Origin: Candidatus Hydrogenedentota bacterium
GTDB lineage: Bacteria; Hydrogenedentota; Hydrogenedentia; Hydrogenedentales; JAGMZX01
DNA length: 64,000 nucleotides
Direction of reading: 5' to 3'
Assembly (NCBI GenBank): GCA_029556545.1
Contig: JAKQEQ010000193.1
Span: 1 to 64,000 of the forward strand
Position 1 is the first letter of the stretch. Every line of letters begins with the position of its first letter. Below the pieces are notes generated by a model that saw only the letters and a program-made list of their open reading frames with translations, made no database searches and was not told the origin of the DNA. Shown here one piece after another: positions 31,484 to 40,155 of this stretch. The translations under genes and the position numbers were made by a program.

Positions 31484-33814
31484 ATGTGGGCCGCGGTTGG
31501 TTGGAAACGACGGCTGATACCGTGGGCGGTGTGTGTCGTTTGTCTTTCGTCGCTCACGGCGGCGGGCGCGGACACCGCCGCGCCGTGTGTGGCGAATGCA
31601 TGGCTGCGGGTCTGCTTGGACGCCGCGGACGGGCGGCTCGTGAGTTTCACGGACCTCGCGGTCGACCACGAGTTTCTGGGCACGGCCGAGAACGCGGACC
31701 TCTGGTGGATGGACCTGCTGCCGCCGGGCACGCCGCCGATTACGCCCCGCGACGCGAAGCGGTTCGCGTGGCGCGCGGGCGCCGCGGCGAACACCCTCGA
31801 ACTCGAATGGGACGCCTTCGCGGTCGCCGCCGCGCCGGAACTCCGCGTTCGCGCGTCGGTGCGCGTCGAGCAGGACGCGCCCGCGAGTCATTGGCGCATC
31901 GCCGTCGAAGGTGCGGACGCGCTGCAAGTGGCGGCGATTCGGTTTCCCCGCATTGCCGCCGTCGCGCCTCAGCAGGACGAAACGCTCACCGTGCCCATCT
32001 GGATGGGCCAGCGGACGGAACGCGCGCGCGAAATGCTGTCGAGCGGCGGGTCGGCGCACAGACTCGAATGGGAGTATCCCGGTATCCTGTCCCTGCAATG
32101 CTTGGCCCTGTACGGTCCCGACGGGCCGGGACTCTACCTCGCCTGCGACGACACCCGGCGGGCGCGCAAGACCTTCGCCGTTTTCGGCGATGGACAGGGC
32201 GGCCTCGGCATGGAGATTTCGCACGCGCCGGGAGCGGGCGGCGCGTCGGCGGAATACGCGCTGCCCTACGCGGTCGAGCTGGCAATTATCGAAGGCGACT
32301 GGTTCGCGGCGGCGGCGCGGTATCGCGACGGCGAGCCGAGCGCCTTGTTCGGGCAGGCGTCGAGGCGCGTGAACGGCGCGGTTCCCGAATGGCTGTTGCG
32401 GACCGGCGCATGGGTCTGGAACCGCGGGCGCTCCGAGAACGTGCTCGATCCCGCGCGGGTCCTGCTAGAACGTCTCGGTATGCCGGTGAGCGTGTTCTGG
32501 CATTGGTGGCACGGCTGCCCCTACGACGTGGGCTTCCCCGAGTATCTCCCGCCGCGCGAGGGCGCGGAACCGTTCCGCGCGGCGGTCGCCGCGATGCACG
32601 ACGCGGACCTGCGCGCCATCGTGTACATGAACCAGCGGCTTTGGGGCATGGCCACGGCAAGCTGGCGCGACAAGGCGGCCGAGCGCTTCGCCGTAAAAGG
32701 GCCGGACGGCGCGGTCCATCCCGAGGTGTACAACACGTTCACGCGGTCGCCGTGCGCGTCCATGTGCATGGGCACCGCGTTCTGGCGGGACAAATACGCG
32801 GGCATCGCGGAAGAAGTCCTGTGCGATTACCGCCTCGACGGCATCTACATGGACCAGGCGTGTTCGAGCCTCGCGTGTTTCGACCCGGCGCACGGCCACC
32901 TGCTCGGCGGAGGCACGTACTGGATGGAGGGATTCCAGGCGCTCGTGGGAGATATCCGTCGCCGCGCGGCGTCATGCGGCAATAGCAGTGACCCTCACCC
33001 CAATCCGCTCCCGCGGGGATCGGGCATCGTGCTCGCGGGCGAGGGCTGCGGCGAGGCGTGGCTGCCGCACCTCGATCTGATGCTCAGCCTGCAAGTGAGC
33101 ATGGAACGCTACGCAGCGCCGGGCGACTGGGAACCGATCCCCTTCTTCCACGCCGTCTACCACGACAAAGCCGTGCTCTACGGCAACTATTCCTCGCTCA
33201 CGACGCCTCCCTACGATGAGTTGTGGCCCGCCGAGACCGCGCCGAAGGAACCCCTGGCGCTGCTCGACCGCAAGTATGCGCGGCAGTTTTTCCTCGAACA
33301 GGCCCGCGCGTTCGTATGGGGCCAGCAGCCCACGATAGCGAACTTCCGGCCCGGCCACTTCGATGATCGGGCCGAGGAAATGGCGTACTTCGCGCGCCTG
33401 GCCCAGGCGCGCATGAGGGCCTTGCCCTGGCTGCGCGACGGCGTCATGCTGCGACCGCCGCGACTCGACGTTCCCGAAATCGTCTTCGATGCGTCGCGCC
33501 TCTCGATCTACGCCGGTCAAGGCGAGGCGGTGAAGGAATTCTCGATGCGTCATCCCGCGGCCCTTGCCGCGGCGTGGCAAGCCCCGCGCGACGGAAGCGT
33601 GGCGGTCGCCCTCGCGAGCATTTCCGCCGACCCGCTCGACGTCGAACTGCGCTTGCACGGCCCCGCCTATCCCCTCCCGCGCGCGGGCACGGTTCTCCGC
33701 GTCGACGAAACGGGCCAGCAGCCCGTGGGGCGGTTCGAAGACGGTGCGGCGGTGATCACGGCGCGACTGAAAGCACTGGACGTGTGTGTGTACGTTCTTG
33801 TCGGCGACTCATGA
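31484..33814 (+). CDS. Secreted DUF6259-like glycoside hydrolase-type protein
   Basis: 776 residues. ATG 31484 has AAGGAG upstream and opens a signal peptide (RLIPWAVCVVCLSSLTAAGA). An N-terminal beta-sandwich (about 30-280) precedes a TIM-barrel domain with SVFWHWWHGCPYDVGFPEYL, LRAIVYMNQRLWG and YRLDGIYMDQACSS; the last places an Asp at the end of a barrel strand, as in GH-D-like catalytic sites. A beta domain closes the C-terminus. Residues ~502-516 (DPHPNPLPRGSG) come from an interspersed repeat inserted in frame inside the barrel region. Likely an exported alpha-glycosidase-like enzyme of unknown substrate. Confidence 0.65.
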   Translation: MWAAVGWKRRLIPWAVCVVCLSSLTAAGADTAAPCVANAWLRVCLDAADGRLVSFTDLAVDHEFLGTAENADLWWMDLLPPGTPPITPRDAKRFAWRAGAAANTLELEWDAFAVAAAPELRVRASVRVEQDAPASHWRIAVEGADALQVAAIRFPRIAAVAPQQDETLTVPIWMGQRTERAREMLSSGGSAHRLEWEYPGILSLQCLALYGPDGPGLYLACDDTRRARKTFAVFGDGQGGLGMEISHAPGAGGASAEYALPYAVELAIIEGDWFAAAARYRDGEPSALFGQASRRVNGAVPEWLLRTGAWVWNRGRSENVLDPARVLLERLGMPVSVFWHWWHGCPYDVGFPEYLPPREGAEPFRAAVAAMHDADLRAIVYMNQRLWGMATASWRDKAAERFAVKGPDGAVHPEVYNTFTRSPCASMCMGTAFWRDKYAGIAEEVLCDYRLDGIYMDQACSSLACFDPAHGHLLGGGTYWMEGFQALVGDIRRRAASCGNSSDPHPNPLPRGSGIVLAGEGCGEAWLPHLDLMLSLQVSMERYAAPGDWEPIPFFHAVYHDKAVLYGNYSSLTTPPYDELWPAETAPKEPLALLDRKYARQFFLEQARAFVWGQQPTIANFRPGHFDDRAEEMAYFARLAQARMRALPWLRDGVMLRPPRLDVPEIVFDASRLSIYAGQGEAVKEFSMRHPAALAAAWQAPRDGSVAVALASISADPLDVELRLHGPAYPLPRAGTVLRVDETGQQPVGRFEDGAAVITARLKALDVCVYVLVGDS
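32988..33030 (+). repeat. Interspersed repeat inside the DUF6259-like gene
   Basis: GACCCTCACCCCAATCCGC and the adjoining CCGCGGGGATCGGG match the arm seen at 30532-30565 and 41905-41945 in other settings. It adds about 14 codons (DPHPNPLPRGSG) without breaking frame. Confidence 0.65.
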
Positions 33815-35341
33815 CGCATCCGACCGGTCGCCGCGCGAGTCCTCATCGAGAAACGACGTGTCCGCCGGCGGTTCGCCACCGCGACGACCGAATCGCGCGA
33901 ACACGAGCCCGAATGCGCCGACGATGAAGAGCGCCATGCCGAGCAGTTTCGCTGGGCTGCCCAACGTGCGTTCCGCGCGCAACACGACGGCATCGGCGGC
34001 GGCGAGGTCCGGCCGAATCGCAAATATCCAGTCGCCCTGGCGACGCCGCTCGCCGGGGCCGATCGTGAACGTCTTCTCGTCTCCGCCGTCAATCGGGACC
34101 GCGCGCAAGGTGCACCGCACCTCGGGCGGCGTCGGCTCGCGGCGGTACGCCAGCATGACATCGCCGTGCCGCATGTTTTCGCCTTGTCGAAGCGCGAGCG
34201 TCTCGCCCGCACTTTCGAGCAGGGCCTCGAAGACCGGTTGCTCCGTCTCCGGGACAGGCAGCGCCGCGCCCATGAGTTGGTCCAACCGGATTTCGTAAGG
34301 GAATTCGTCCGGACGCCACGCCTCCCGATCCTTGATCTCGCCGGTGAAGCGTTTCGCGGCGGCAGGCTGCGCCTTCGGCAATTCGTAAGCGGCGACAAGC
34401 GCGTGACCCTCGCGCCACGCATCCGCCGCGACCACGTGTTGCCACGCGGCGGGCCACTCGAAACGGAGGCGGCTTTCCGGGTCACGCGCGTTGGCGTCGA
34501 GCGTTTCCCTCTGTTGCTTGCCGTCCGCGGCGAATTCCACCGTAATACGCGGCGGTTCCGACTTAAATTCAACGAGCGTCGCCTCCGTCCCGTCGCGCAG
34601 GACGTGGCCGGTCCCCGGAACAAACGAAGTCGACCAGTGCACGATGGTTGTGGCCGGTCGCCCGACCGCGCCGTTATCCACCACGCCCCAACGTCCCTCG
34701 AACAGGGATTCCGGCGATGCGGCGTGCGCCGCCCGCGCGGCCTCCTCGTCCGTGTGCCAGCGCAACCGAAGACCGATGCCCGGCGCCACGCGCAGCCAGT
34801 TCTCGGCATCCACGAAGAGATGCTCCGTCCAAGGCTCGCCTCGTCGCCGCAACGAGAACGCCGCCATCGGCTGTCCCTTCGGGTGTCGGACCAATCCACT
34901 CCAGCGCCGCAGCGTGACGCGGTACGCCTGGTCGTCAAAGGTGATCGTGGCGCCGTCATGGAGCGGGATTTCGCGCCGGTCCTCCGCCGCCCGCACGCGC
35001 AACACGTCGCGCGGCGGATACTCCCGCAGCACGTCCGCCTCTTCGAGGCGCAGACGGAACGGAAGGGTCATCGCGTCGTAGGCAAGGTCCGGGTCGAGCA
35101 GTCGTCGCGCGATGGCCGGGTTGTCGAACGCGATCACGTCGAGGGGCGCGCGCCGCTGCATGCCGACAAAGACCTGCCCGGCCCGACTAGGGCGCACCAC
35201 GCTCTTCTCGGTGCGGCCCAAGGCCAGCGGCAGTTCGCCGGAGAAGGCGGCCAACCGCTGGTAGACCAGGCCGCCCAAAGCGAAGACCGCGCCAAGATAA
35301 AAGAGCGCGAAAAACAGTCGCGGCGACGATGAGCGTTGCAT
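33809..35341 (-). CDS. Hypothetical membrane-anchored protein
   Basis: 510 residues from ATG 35341. A transmembrane helix near the N-terminus (about 8-30, RLFFALFYLGAVFALGGLVY) and another near the C-terminus (about 468-488, LLGMALFIVGAFGLVFARF) frame a ~430-residue region that would be periplasmic. That region is beta-rich, without recognised catalytic motifs (for example DDQAYRVTLRRWSGLVRHPK and GATITF). The topology loosely recalls ResB-type cytochrome assembly proteins, but no heme-ligand histidines could be matched. The 3' end overlaps the convergent DUF6259-like gene by 6 bp. Function unknown. Confidence 0.7.
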   Translation of the reverse strand: MQRSSSPRLFFALFYLGAVFALGGLVYQRLAAFSGELPLALGRTEKSVVRPSRAGQVFVGMQRRAPLDVIAFDNPAIARRLLDPDLAYDAMTLPFRLRLEEADVLREYPPRDVLRVRAAEDRREIPLHDGATITFDDQAYRVTLRRWSGLVRHPKGQPMAAFSLRRRGEPWTEHLFVDAENWLRVAPGIGLRLRWHTDEEAARAAHAASPESLFEGRWGVVDNGAVGRPATTIVHWSTSFVPGTGHVLRDGTEATLVEFKSEPPRITVEFAADGKQQRETLDANARDPESRLRFEWPAAWQHVVAADAWREGHALVAAYELPKAQPAAAKRFTGEIKDREAWRPDEFPYEIRLDQLMGAALPVPETEQPVFEALLESAGETLALRQGENMRHGDVMLAYRREPTPPEVRCTLRAVPIDGGDEKTFTIGPGERRRQGDWIFAIRPDLAAADAVVLRAERTLGSPAKLLGMALFIVGAFGLVFARFGRRGGEPPADTSFLDEDSRGDRSDAS

Positions 35342-35587
35342 GGCTTCGAGTATGGCACGGCCCGCGCCGGGGATGCCAGAGTATCGTCGGCTTTGACGGG
35401 TATACGCCGGAAGCGGACCGGTTCTCAGCGTTCGGTATCCAAGGCTCCTCCCAAGACGGCCACGCCTTTTCTTGCGCATCATGATCATAAGTCGTTTGTG
35501 TCCCTTCGGCTCCTTGCGTCCCTGAGCGGTCTTCTCGCGCGCAATTGGTGGACACGCCCGCGGACCTTGTGTGAGAATGATTCCCTT

Positions 35588-36226
35588 ATGTCTGAACGAC
35601 AGCAACGTATCCGCCGTTCGCGGCGAACCGGCCTCAGCGGGGTGCTGCAACTCGCGAACGAACTCGATTCCGAGCCGGAACACGCGCGCCACGTGCGCAC
35701 GCTGGCGCGGCTGCTCTTCGACCAGACGAAATCGCTGCACGGCCTTGGCCGCCGCGAACGCCGCGTCCTCGAAGCAGGGGCACTCCTGCATGACACCGGG
35801 TTGCGCCGCGGCGTGAACCGCCACCACAAGCATTCCCGCGACATCATCCTCGACTTGGAACTCCCCGGCTTCTCCGAAGAGGAGAAGGCCGTGATCGCCT
35901 GTCTTGCGCGATACCACCGCAAGGCCCCGCCCCGCCCGGATCATCGCGTCTTCCGCGACCTCGCGCCCGAGACGCAGCGAACCGTCCGCGTGCTCGCGGC
36001 GATCCTGCGAATCGCCGACGGGCTGGACCGGGCGCATCTGGCGGCGTCACGCGGGCTGCGCGTGGCCTTGAACGGAACCGACTGCCGCATCGCGGTGGAC
36101 CAGTCTGCCGAAAGTCAGACCGACCTGTGGGGCGCGATGCGTAAGCGGGACCTCTTCGAGGAAGTCTTCGGTGTTCGGGTCGAAATAGCGCCCGCCGACA
36201 TGGCCGCCGCGAGGCCCGAAGGATAA
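35588..36226 (+). CDS. HD-domain protein resembling the C-terminal half of PPX/GppA
   Basis: 212 residues. HD metal motifs are present: HARHVRTLARLLFD (His35), LLHDTG (His68-Asp69), HHKHS (79-83) and ILRIADGLDRAH. This region matches the HD-like C-terminal domain of exopolyphosphatase/guanosine pentaphosphate phosphatases, but the N-terminal ASKHA phosphatase half is absent. The CHAD gene follows after 10 bp, and CHAD proteins bind polyphosphate, so the pair probably handles inorganic polyphosphate or a nucleotide linked to it. ATG 35588 gives a compact start. Confidence 0.8.
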   Translation: MSERQQRIRRSRRTGLSGVLQLANELDSEPEHARHVRTLARLLFDQTKSLHGLGRRERRVLEAGALLHDTGLRRGVNRHHKHSRDIILDLELPGFSEEEKAVIACLARYHRKAPPRPDHRVFRDLAPETQRTVRVLAAILRIADGLDRAHLAASRGLRVALNGTDCRIAVDQSAESQTDLWGAMRKRDLFEEVFGVRVEIAPADMAAARPEG

Positions 36227-36236
36227 GGAACGCGCT

Positions 36237-37103
36237 GTGGGCAAGGTATCCGAGGTGTGTCAGGAGCGTATCGTCGAGGCGATAACGACGCGGGTGCGCG
36301 TACTGCGAGAACACGTCGATGCCGTGCGCCGCGAAGACCCCGACGGCATTCACGACATGCGCGTGGCGTCGCGACGGCTCCGAGCCGCGCTGTCCGAATA
36401 CGCGGCGTTCTTACCGAAAGCGCCGCGCGGGGAGTTATTGCATGAAGCCCGCCGCATCACGCGTCTGCTGGGCCGCCCCCGGGAACTCGACGTGACCCTT
36501 GGATTGCTGGCGCGGTATCACGACGAGAGCGACGCCGCCGCGCGCGCCGCCGCAACCACCCTCATGGACCGCTTACGCGGGGAACGCGCGCAGCTCGCCG
36601 CGGATTGCCTCGAAGCGGCGGATATGGCGGCATCCGAAACGATCGACGGCATGCTGCGGCGATTGATCGAGGGGACGCGGCCGAAAGGGCGATCCGTCGT
36701 GGACGAGGTCGCGCGCCGCCTGCGCCGGCGTTTCAACGCCCTGACCGACGAGTACGGCGCATGGATCGATACGGGTGAACGGGAACAGTTGCATCGCGTG
36801 CGCGTCGCGTTCAAGAAATTCCGTTACGCATGTGAACTGTTCACGCCCTACTTCGGCGATCGTATGGACGTGGTCATTCAAGAACTCAAGCAGATTCAGG
36901 AGCATCTCGGCGCGTGGAACGACGGGCGCGTGCTCTTGCGCGAAGCGGGCAACCTGCCCGACGCGCCTGGAATGGATGCGCTGCGCGCTGCGTTCGAGGA
37001 AGAAACAAGGAAACACCTCCACGCGTTTCAGACGATCGCGGGGGACTTCTTCTCGAAGAAACGCCGCACGCGCCTCCGGCGCTTCTTCCGCGCCGCACAG
37101 TGA
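36237..37103 (+). CDS. CHAD-domain protein
   Basis: 288 residues forming one complete CHAD domain: VRREDPDGIHDMRVASRRLR at the first conserved His/Arg set, RRITRLLGRPRELDVTLGLL, HRVRVAFKKFRYACELF at the second set, then LKQIQEHLGAWNDGRVLL. These conserved basic residues bind polyphosphate in characterised CHAD proteins. No CYTH domain is attached. The start is GTG 36237 with AAGGAA 6 bp before it, and the gene lies 10 bp after the HD gene, so they form an operon. Confidence 0.9.
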   Translation: MGKVSEVCQERIVEAITTRVRVLREHVDAVRREDPDGIHDMRVASRRLRAALSEYAAFLPKAPRGELLHEARRITRLLGRPRELDVTLGLLARYHDESDAAARAAATTLMDRLRGERAQLAADCLEAADMAASETIDGMLRRLIEGTRPKGRSVVDEVARRLRRRFNALTDEYGAWIDTGEREQLHRVRVAFKKFRYACELFTPYFGDRMDVVIQELKQIQEHLGAWNDGRVLLREAGNLPDAPGMDALRAAFEEETRKHLHAFQTIAGDFFSKKRRTRLRRFFRAAQ

Positions 37104-37132
37104 TGATCTCGGCCGATCTATCGCCCGACCGG

Positions 37133-37573
37133 CTAGCCCTCAAGACGCCGCCGCGCTTCCCGCGCGCCGAGGCCGCGAATTGCGTAGAGCGCCTTCTTGG
37201 TATTCGAACGCAACCGTAACCGGCCCCCCTTCCGTTCCCATTGGTAGATGGATTGCGCGCTCACGCCGACGAGTTTCGCGAAGTCGGCCTGCGTCAGCCG
37301 CAGCCGATCACGCAGCGTGCGAATGGTCGTACTGCTGATTCGCAGCCGATCCGCCTTGTCCTCCGACGCGACGGCCTCTTGCTCCTTCAGCCCCGCCGTC
37401 GCGCGCGCAAGCCGCCGATTCTCCGTCTCGAGCTTCGCTACGCGGCGTTTCAAGGACGCGAGCGTGCGCCTCATCTCCGCTTGAAACTTGTGCGCTTTTC
37501 CCGTGCCGTCCTTCACCTCTTTTCGCGCAAGACGACGCACTTCCTCTTTGAACGCGGAAACGAAATTGGGCAT
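37133..37573 (-). CDS. Coiled-coil plus XRE-type HTH protein
   Basis: 146 residues. An N-terminal basic segment and coiled coil (LASLKRRVAKLETENRRLAR) precede a helix-turn-helix at about 85-125 (LRDRLRLTQADFAKLVGVSA then SIYQWERKGG) and a short basic tail (RGLGAREARRRLEG). Proteins of this layout occur as single-gene regulators; no toxin adjoins it. It is convergent with the CHAD gene, 29 bp apart. Confidence 0.78.
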   Translation of the reverse strand: MPNFVSAFKEEVRRLARKEVKDGTGKAHKFQAEMRRTLASLKRRVAKLETENRRLARATAGLKEQEAVASEDKADRLRISSTTIRTLRDRLRLTQADFAKLVGVSAQSIYQWERKGGRLRLRSNTKKALYAIRGLGAREARRRLEG

Positions 37574-37760
37574 CGTAACTCTCCTTCGCGGTTAGCAACC
37601 CGATCTTGTCACGAGAAAACCGAATGAATCGCCTGTTAGTATGTCATTTCCGCCGCGATCTTGTCAACCGTAATGATTATAGCATCGCTTAGATTAGGGT
37701 GCTGTTCCGCAATTACCGCTGGATTGCCGGATTCTTGGCGGAGTCGCGGTTGAATCGTGG

Positions 37761-37819
37761 CCTATGTTGCGGATAGCGCGGACGACGTGCCTCATGTCGC
37801 GGATACCGCGGACGACTTG
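37761..37819. repeat. Two-copy tandem repeat of ~30 bp
   Basis: CCTATGTTGCGGATAGCGCG and CCTCATGTCGCGGATACCGCG begin two units that continue GACGACGTG and GACGACTTG. It ends exactly where the inverted-end element starts. Confidence 0.7.
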
Positions 37820-38036
37820 TTAGCGCGCTTTAGCGCGCTCCTCTTTGCACCCTGCTTTAGCAGGGGTGTAGGGGAATTGCCTTTCCCGCCGATAGGGCGC
37901 TTCAGCGTCGCTTTCCGGATGGCTTCAGCGCTGAAGCACTTGAAAAGCCGCGCTGAAGCGGGCTTTGGCGCAGGAGAGCCCTCGTCTCACCCCGCATGAA
38001 TGCGGGTGCAAAGAGGAGCCCGCCGAGGCGCGCTAA
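37820..38036. mobile_element. MITE-like element with ~33-bp inverted ends
   Basis: The left end (37820-37852) and right end (38004-38036) share TTAGCGCGC, six divergent bases, then GCTCCTCTTTGCACCC with one mismatch, in inverted orientation. The interior (~150 bp) has smaller palindromes (CTGCTTTAGCAG, GCGCTGAAGC...GCTTCAGCGC-like) and no transposase. This fits a non-autonomous element or a compound REP cluster. Confidence 0.55.
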
Positions 38037-38249
38037 TCAGCCCCTGAGACGCCGCAGTCGGTAATCGCGGAACCGCACCCTTAGATTATCGGCGACGGCG
38101 GCAAGGCAATCTCGAATCTGTGTCTTATTCTTAACGCGGCGGCGCATCCAGCGAAGCATGACGAGAGAGCATTCGTGGTCGGCTAAGCCGCCGCACATTA
38201 CGTCTCCAGGCGCATAGCGCATACTTCTTCCTCGTTTGTACGAATTGGC

Positions 38250-38331
38250 CTGGATTCCCGCTTTCGCGGGAATGACGCCGGGGGCGAATTTGGCCCTCTT
38301 TTCCGTCATTCCCGCGAAAGCGGGAATCCAG
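38250..38331. repeat. Perfect 27-bp inverted pair of an ATTCCCGC..GCGGGAAT palindrome
   Basis: 38250-38276 and 38305-38331 are exact reverse complements (core GGATTCCCGCTTTCGCGGGA). Each copy is itself palindromic. The core resembles the widespread dRS3-type repeats first described in Neisseria. Confidence 0.9.
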
Positions 38332-38414
38332 AAAGGTACAGATAGTGCCCTTAACCGAACACGAATGGACGAGAGAGTGAAAAGTGACCCTCACGCGCAC
38401 GCGGAGTGACACGA

Positions 38415-39224
38415 TCAGGGCGGCGTGGCCAAGCGCAGCATGCCCATGCGCGTCAATGCGAAATCATAACGAACCGGGTCTTCCGGACAGACGCGGCGAA
38501 AGCCCGCGGTCGCCTCGATAGCAGCCCGCGCGTCCGCGGTCTTTCGCGTCGTAAGGCCCAACTTGAGACAAATTCGATGCATGTGCGTGTCGAGCGGTAT
38601 GACGAGCTTCGCGGGGTCGAGACCCGTCCAGGTTCCCGGGTCCACCGCGTCGCGGCGCACCATCCAGCGAAGATAAAGCCAGAGCCGCTTGCACGCGCTG
38701 CCGCGCGCCGGTTCCGGTAGAAGATAGTTCATCACCGGCGGCGATTCCGCGCGCAGTTCATCCACGAAGCGCGTGAGCGCGGCAAGATAATCGGCGTCCC
38801 CTTCCCGTATGCACGCACGAAAGCAGGCGTGAAGCGATCCCCGCGTGAGCAGTACCCGCCGTGCACCCGTCAACAGGTCCGCGAGTTCGCGCTCCCGCGC
38901 GAAACGGTGCTGGAAACCGCGGCACAACCTCCTGATCGCCGTTGGTTCCGCGGCGCGCAAGTCCGCGGCCGGCCGTGGCAGGCGCGCGATCGCGGCGTCC
39001 ACACTGCGCAAGATCGTCTTCACATTCCCGAACGCCAGCGACGCCGCGATCAGCCCGACCAGTTCCTGGTCCGCCGGGTCCGAGAAACGCAACACCGCCG
39101 CCAGGGGATCGGTGTGCACGTACTCGGCGCGCGTGTACTCCCGATAGATCCGTTCGAGGGCCGCCCGCCGGACAGGCGCCGCGTTCCTCGCGAGGGTCTC
39201 GGGACGGTGGAAGCGTTCGCGCAT
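38415..39224 (-). CDS. TIGR02757 family protein (DUF2400)
   Basis: 269 residues, full family length. Conserved blocks are RREYTRAEYVHTDPLAAV-like at the N-terminus (REYTRAEYVHTDPLAAVLRF), ELVGLIAASLAFGNVKTILR, LTRGSLHACF, NYLLPEPARGSACKRLWLYL, RWMVRRDAVDPGTW and VIPLDTHMHRICLKLGL. The VIPLDTHMHRI block resembles the helix-hairpin-helix glycosylase-type metal/DNA motif, so a DNA-related role is suspected, but no biochemical function is established for the family. ATG 39224 follows AAGG; GTG 39227 is one codon upstream. Confidence 0.88.
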   Translation of the reverse strand: MRERFHRPETLARNAAPVRRAALERIYREYTRAEYVHTDPLAAVLRFSDPADQELVGLIAASLAFGNVKTILRSVDAAIARLPRPAADLRAAEPTAIRRLCRGFQHRFARERELADLLTGARRVLLTRGSLHACFRACIREGDADYLAALTRFVDELRAESPPVMNYLLPEPARGSACKRLWLYLRWMVRRDAVDPGTWTGLDPAKLVIPLDTHMHRICLKLGLTTRKTADARAAIEATAGFRRVCPEDPVRYDFALTRMGMLRLATPP

Positions 39225-39339
39225 CACTTGCCTTGCTGCCGTTATGGTCGGTCGCGCACCGTGTGAATCGCATCTACCGTTGCATCAGGATGCGCGCGGT
39301 GGTCCGCGTCCGATAGCGTCACGGCGGCGAGGTCCTACG

Positions 39340-40155
39340 TCACCCGCCTCCGAGTCGGAGGCGCTCTTGCGCGTCCGGCTCGGAATCATGCGGCAACACC
39401 ACCGCGAACCAAATGATGAAGACGGTCAGCGCCCAGATCGCCACGTGTTCCAGCAGGGGAAAAGACTCCAGCCCGCGAACAGCCACAGTCAAATAGGCGG
39501 CTATCTCGCGTCCGGAAGCGCTCGCGGCGGCCCGGATTGCCGCATAGACGGAACCCCATTCGATCTTCCAGCCGACCGCCGCAAACACGGGCACACACAC
39601 CAGGAAGGGCCCGATGAGTCTCGAATAAGGGAGACTCCCCTCTTCGGCGAGGGCCTCCCGTTTGATCTTGTTCCTGATCAGGAATACGCCGTACCAGATA
39701 ACGCCCAGGGAAAACCCCGCGGCAATCACGCCGGCCGAGTGCCTGTGGACGTCCTGCCATTGCAGGTTGCCGAGGACACTGCCGTGGGCGTCGGGGAACA
39801 GGCCCGTCAACGCGATCGCGGCGCAACCCACGAGAAAGAAGACCGCCCCGATTCCCGCGCCCCGGCCGGAAATGGCCGCAAGCCTCCGCCAAATGTAGAA
39901 GATGACCGGCGTCATTACCACGCCGCAATACACCATCGCGACGGAGAAGAGCCAGTACCAGTCGGGATTGTGTCTGTTGTCAAAACTACCCAGGGCGCTT
40001 AGCGTGTGCGTCTTGATCGAATAGGCGTGTTCCGCCGGATAGCCCAGCCAGGCACAGAAGACCAATCCCCAATACCCCACCGCCAGAACCGCCAGGTGCC
40101 GGCGAATCTCCGCCCGAGTGTGCCGGCCCGACATGTACCGTTTCAGCGTTTCCAT
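39340..40155 (-). CDS. DUF998-family integral membrane protein
   Basis: 271 residues with about seven transmembrane helices (LAVLAVGYWGLVFCAWLGY, LFSVAMVYCGVVMTPVIFYI, AGIGAVFFLVGCAAIALTGL, HSAGVIAAGFSLGVIWYGVF and others). The SIKTHTLSALGSFDNR and LFPDAHGSVLGNLQW segments fit DUF998 proteins, whose function is unknown. GGCAAG before ATG 40155 is a weak ribosome site. It is divergent from the Tat-exported oxidoreductase gene. Confidence 0.75.
   Translation of the reverse strand: METLKRYMSGRHTRAEIRRHLAVLAVGYWGLVFCAWLGYPAEHAYSIKTHTLSALGSFDNRHNPDWYWLFSVAMVYCGVVMTPVIFYIWRRLAAISGRGAGIGAVFFLVGCAAIALTGLFPDAHGSVLGNLQWQDVHRHSAGVIAAGFSLGVIWYGVFLIRNKIKREALAEEGSLPYSRLIGPFLVCVPVFAAVGWKIEWGSVYAAIRAAASASGREIAAYLTVAVRGLESFPLLEHVAIWALTVFIIWFAVVLPHDSEPDAQERLRLGGG

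Larger units (their letters stand above)
37574..38414. other. 841-bp non-coding, repeat-dense region
   Basis: No convincing gene; short open frames here translate repeats (for example VIPAKAGIQ). It holds a two-copy ~30-bp tandem (37761-37819), a 217-bp element with ~33-bp inverted ends (37820-38036) and a perfect 27-bp inverted pair of a common genomic palindrome (38250-38331). The stretch 38037-38249 encodes a possible 60-residue tail on minus that I do not recognise. Confidence 0.7.

Noticed and set aside
30428-33030. CRISPR-like repeats in this region
   Set aside because: The repeats are dispersed, palindromic and inside genes, with no regular spacers or cas genes in the window.
37757-37999. 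An 80-codon frame on plus in the MITE-like element
   Set aside because: Translates tandem and palindromic repeats only (VADSADDVPHVADTADD); no gene features.
38037-38309. A 90-codon frame on minus in the repeat-dense region
   Set aside because: Its first third is the translated palindrome (VIPAKAGIQ). The remainder (CSLVMLRWMRRRVKNKTQIR) is unrecognised and lacks a ribosome site.
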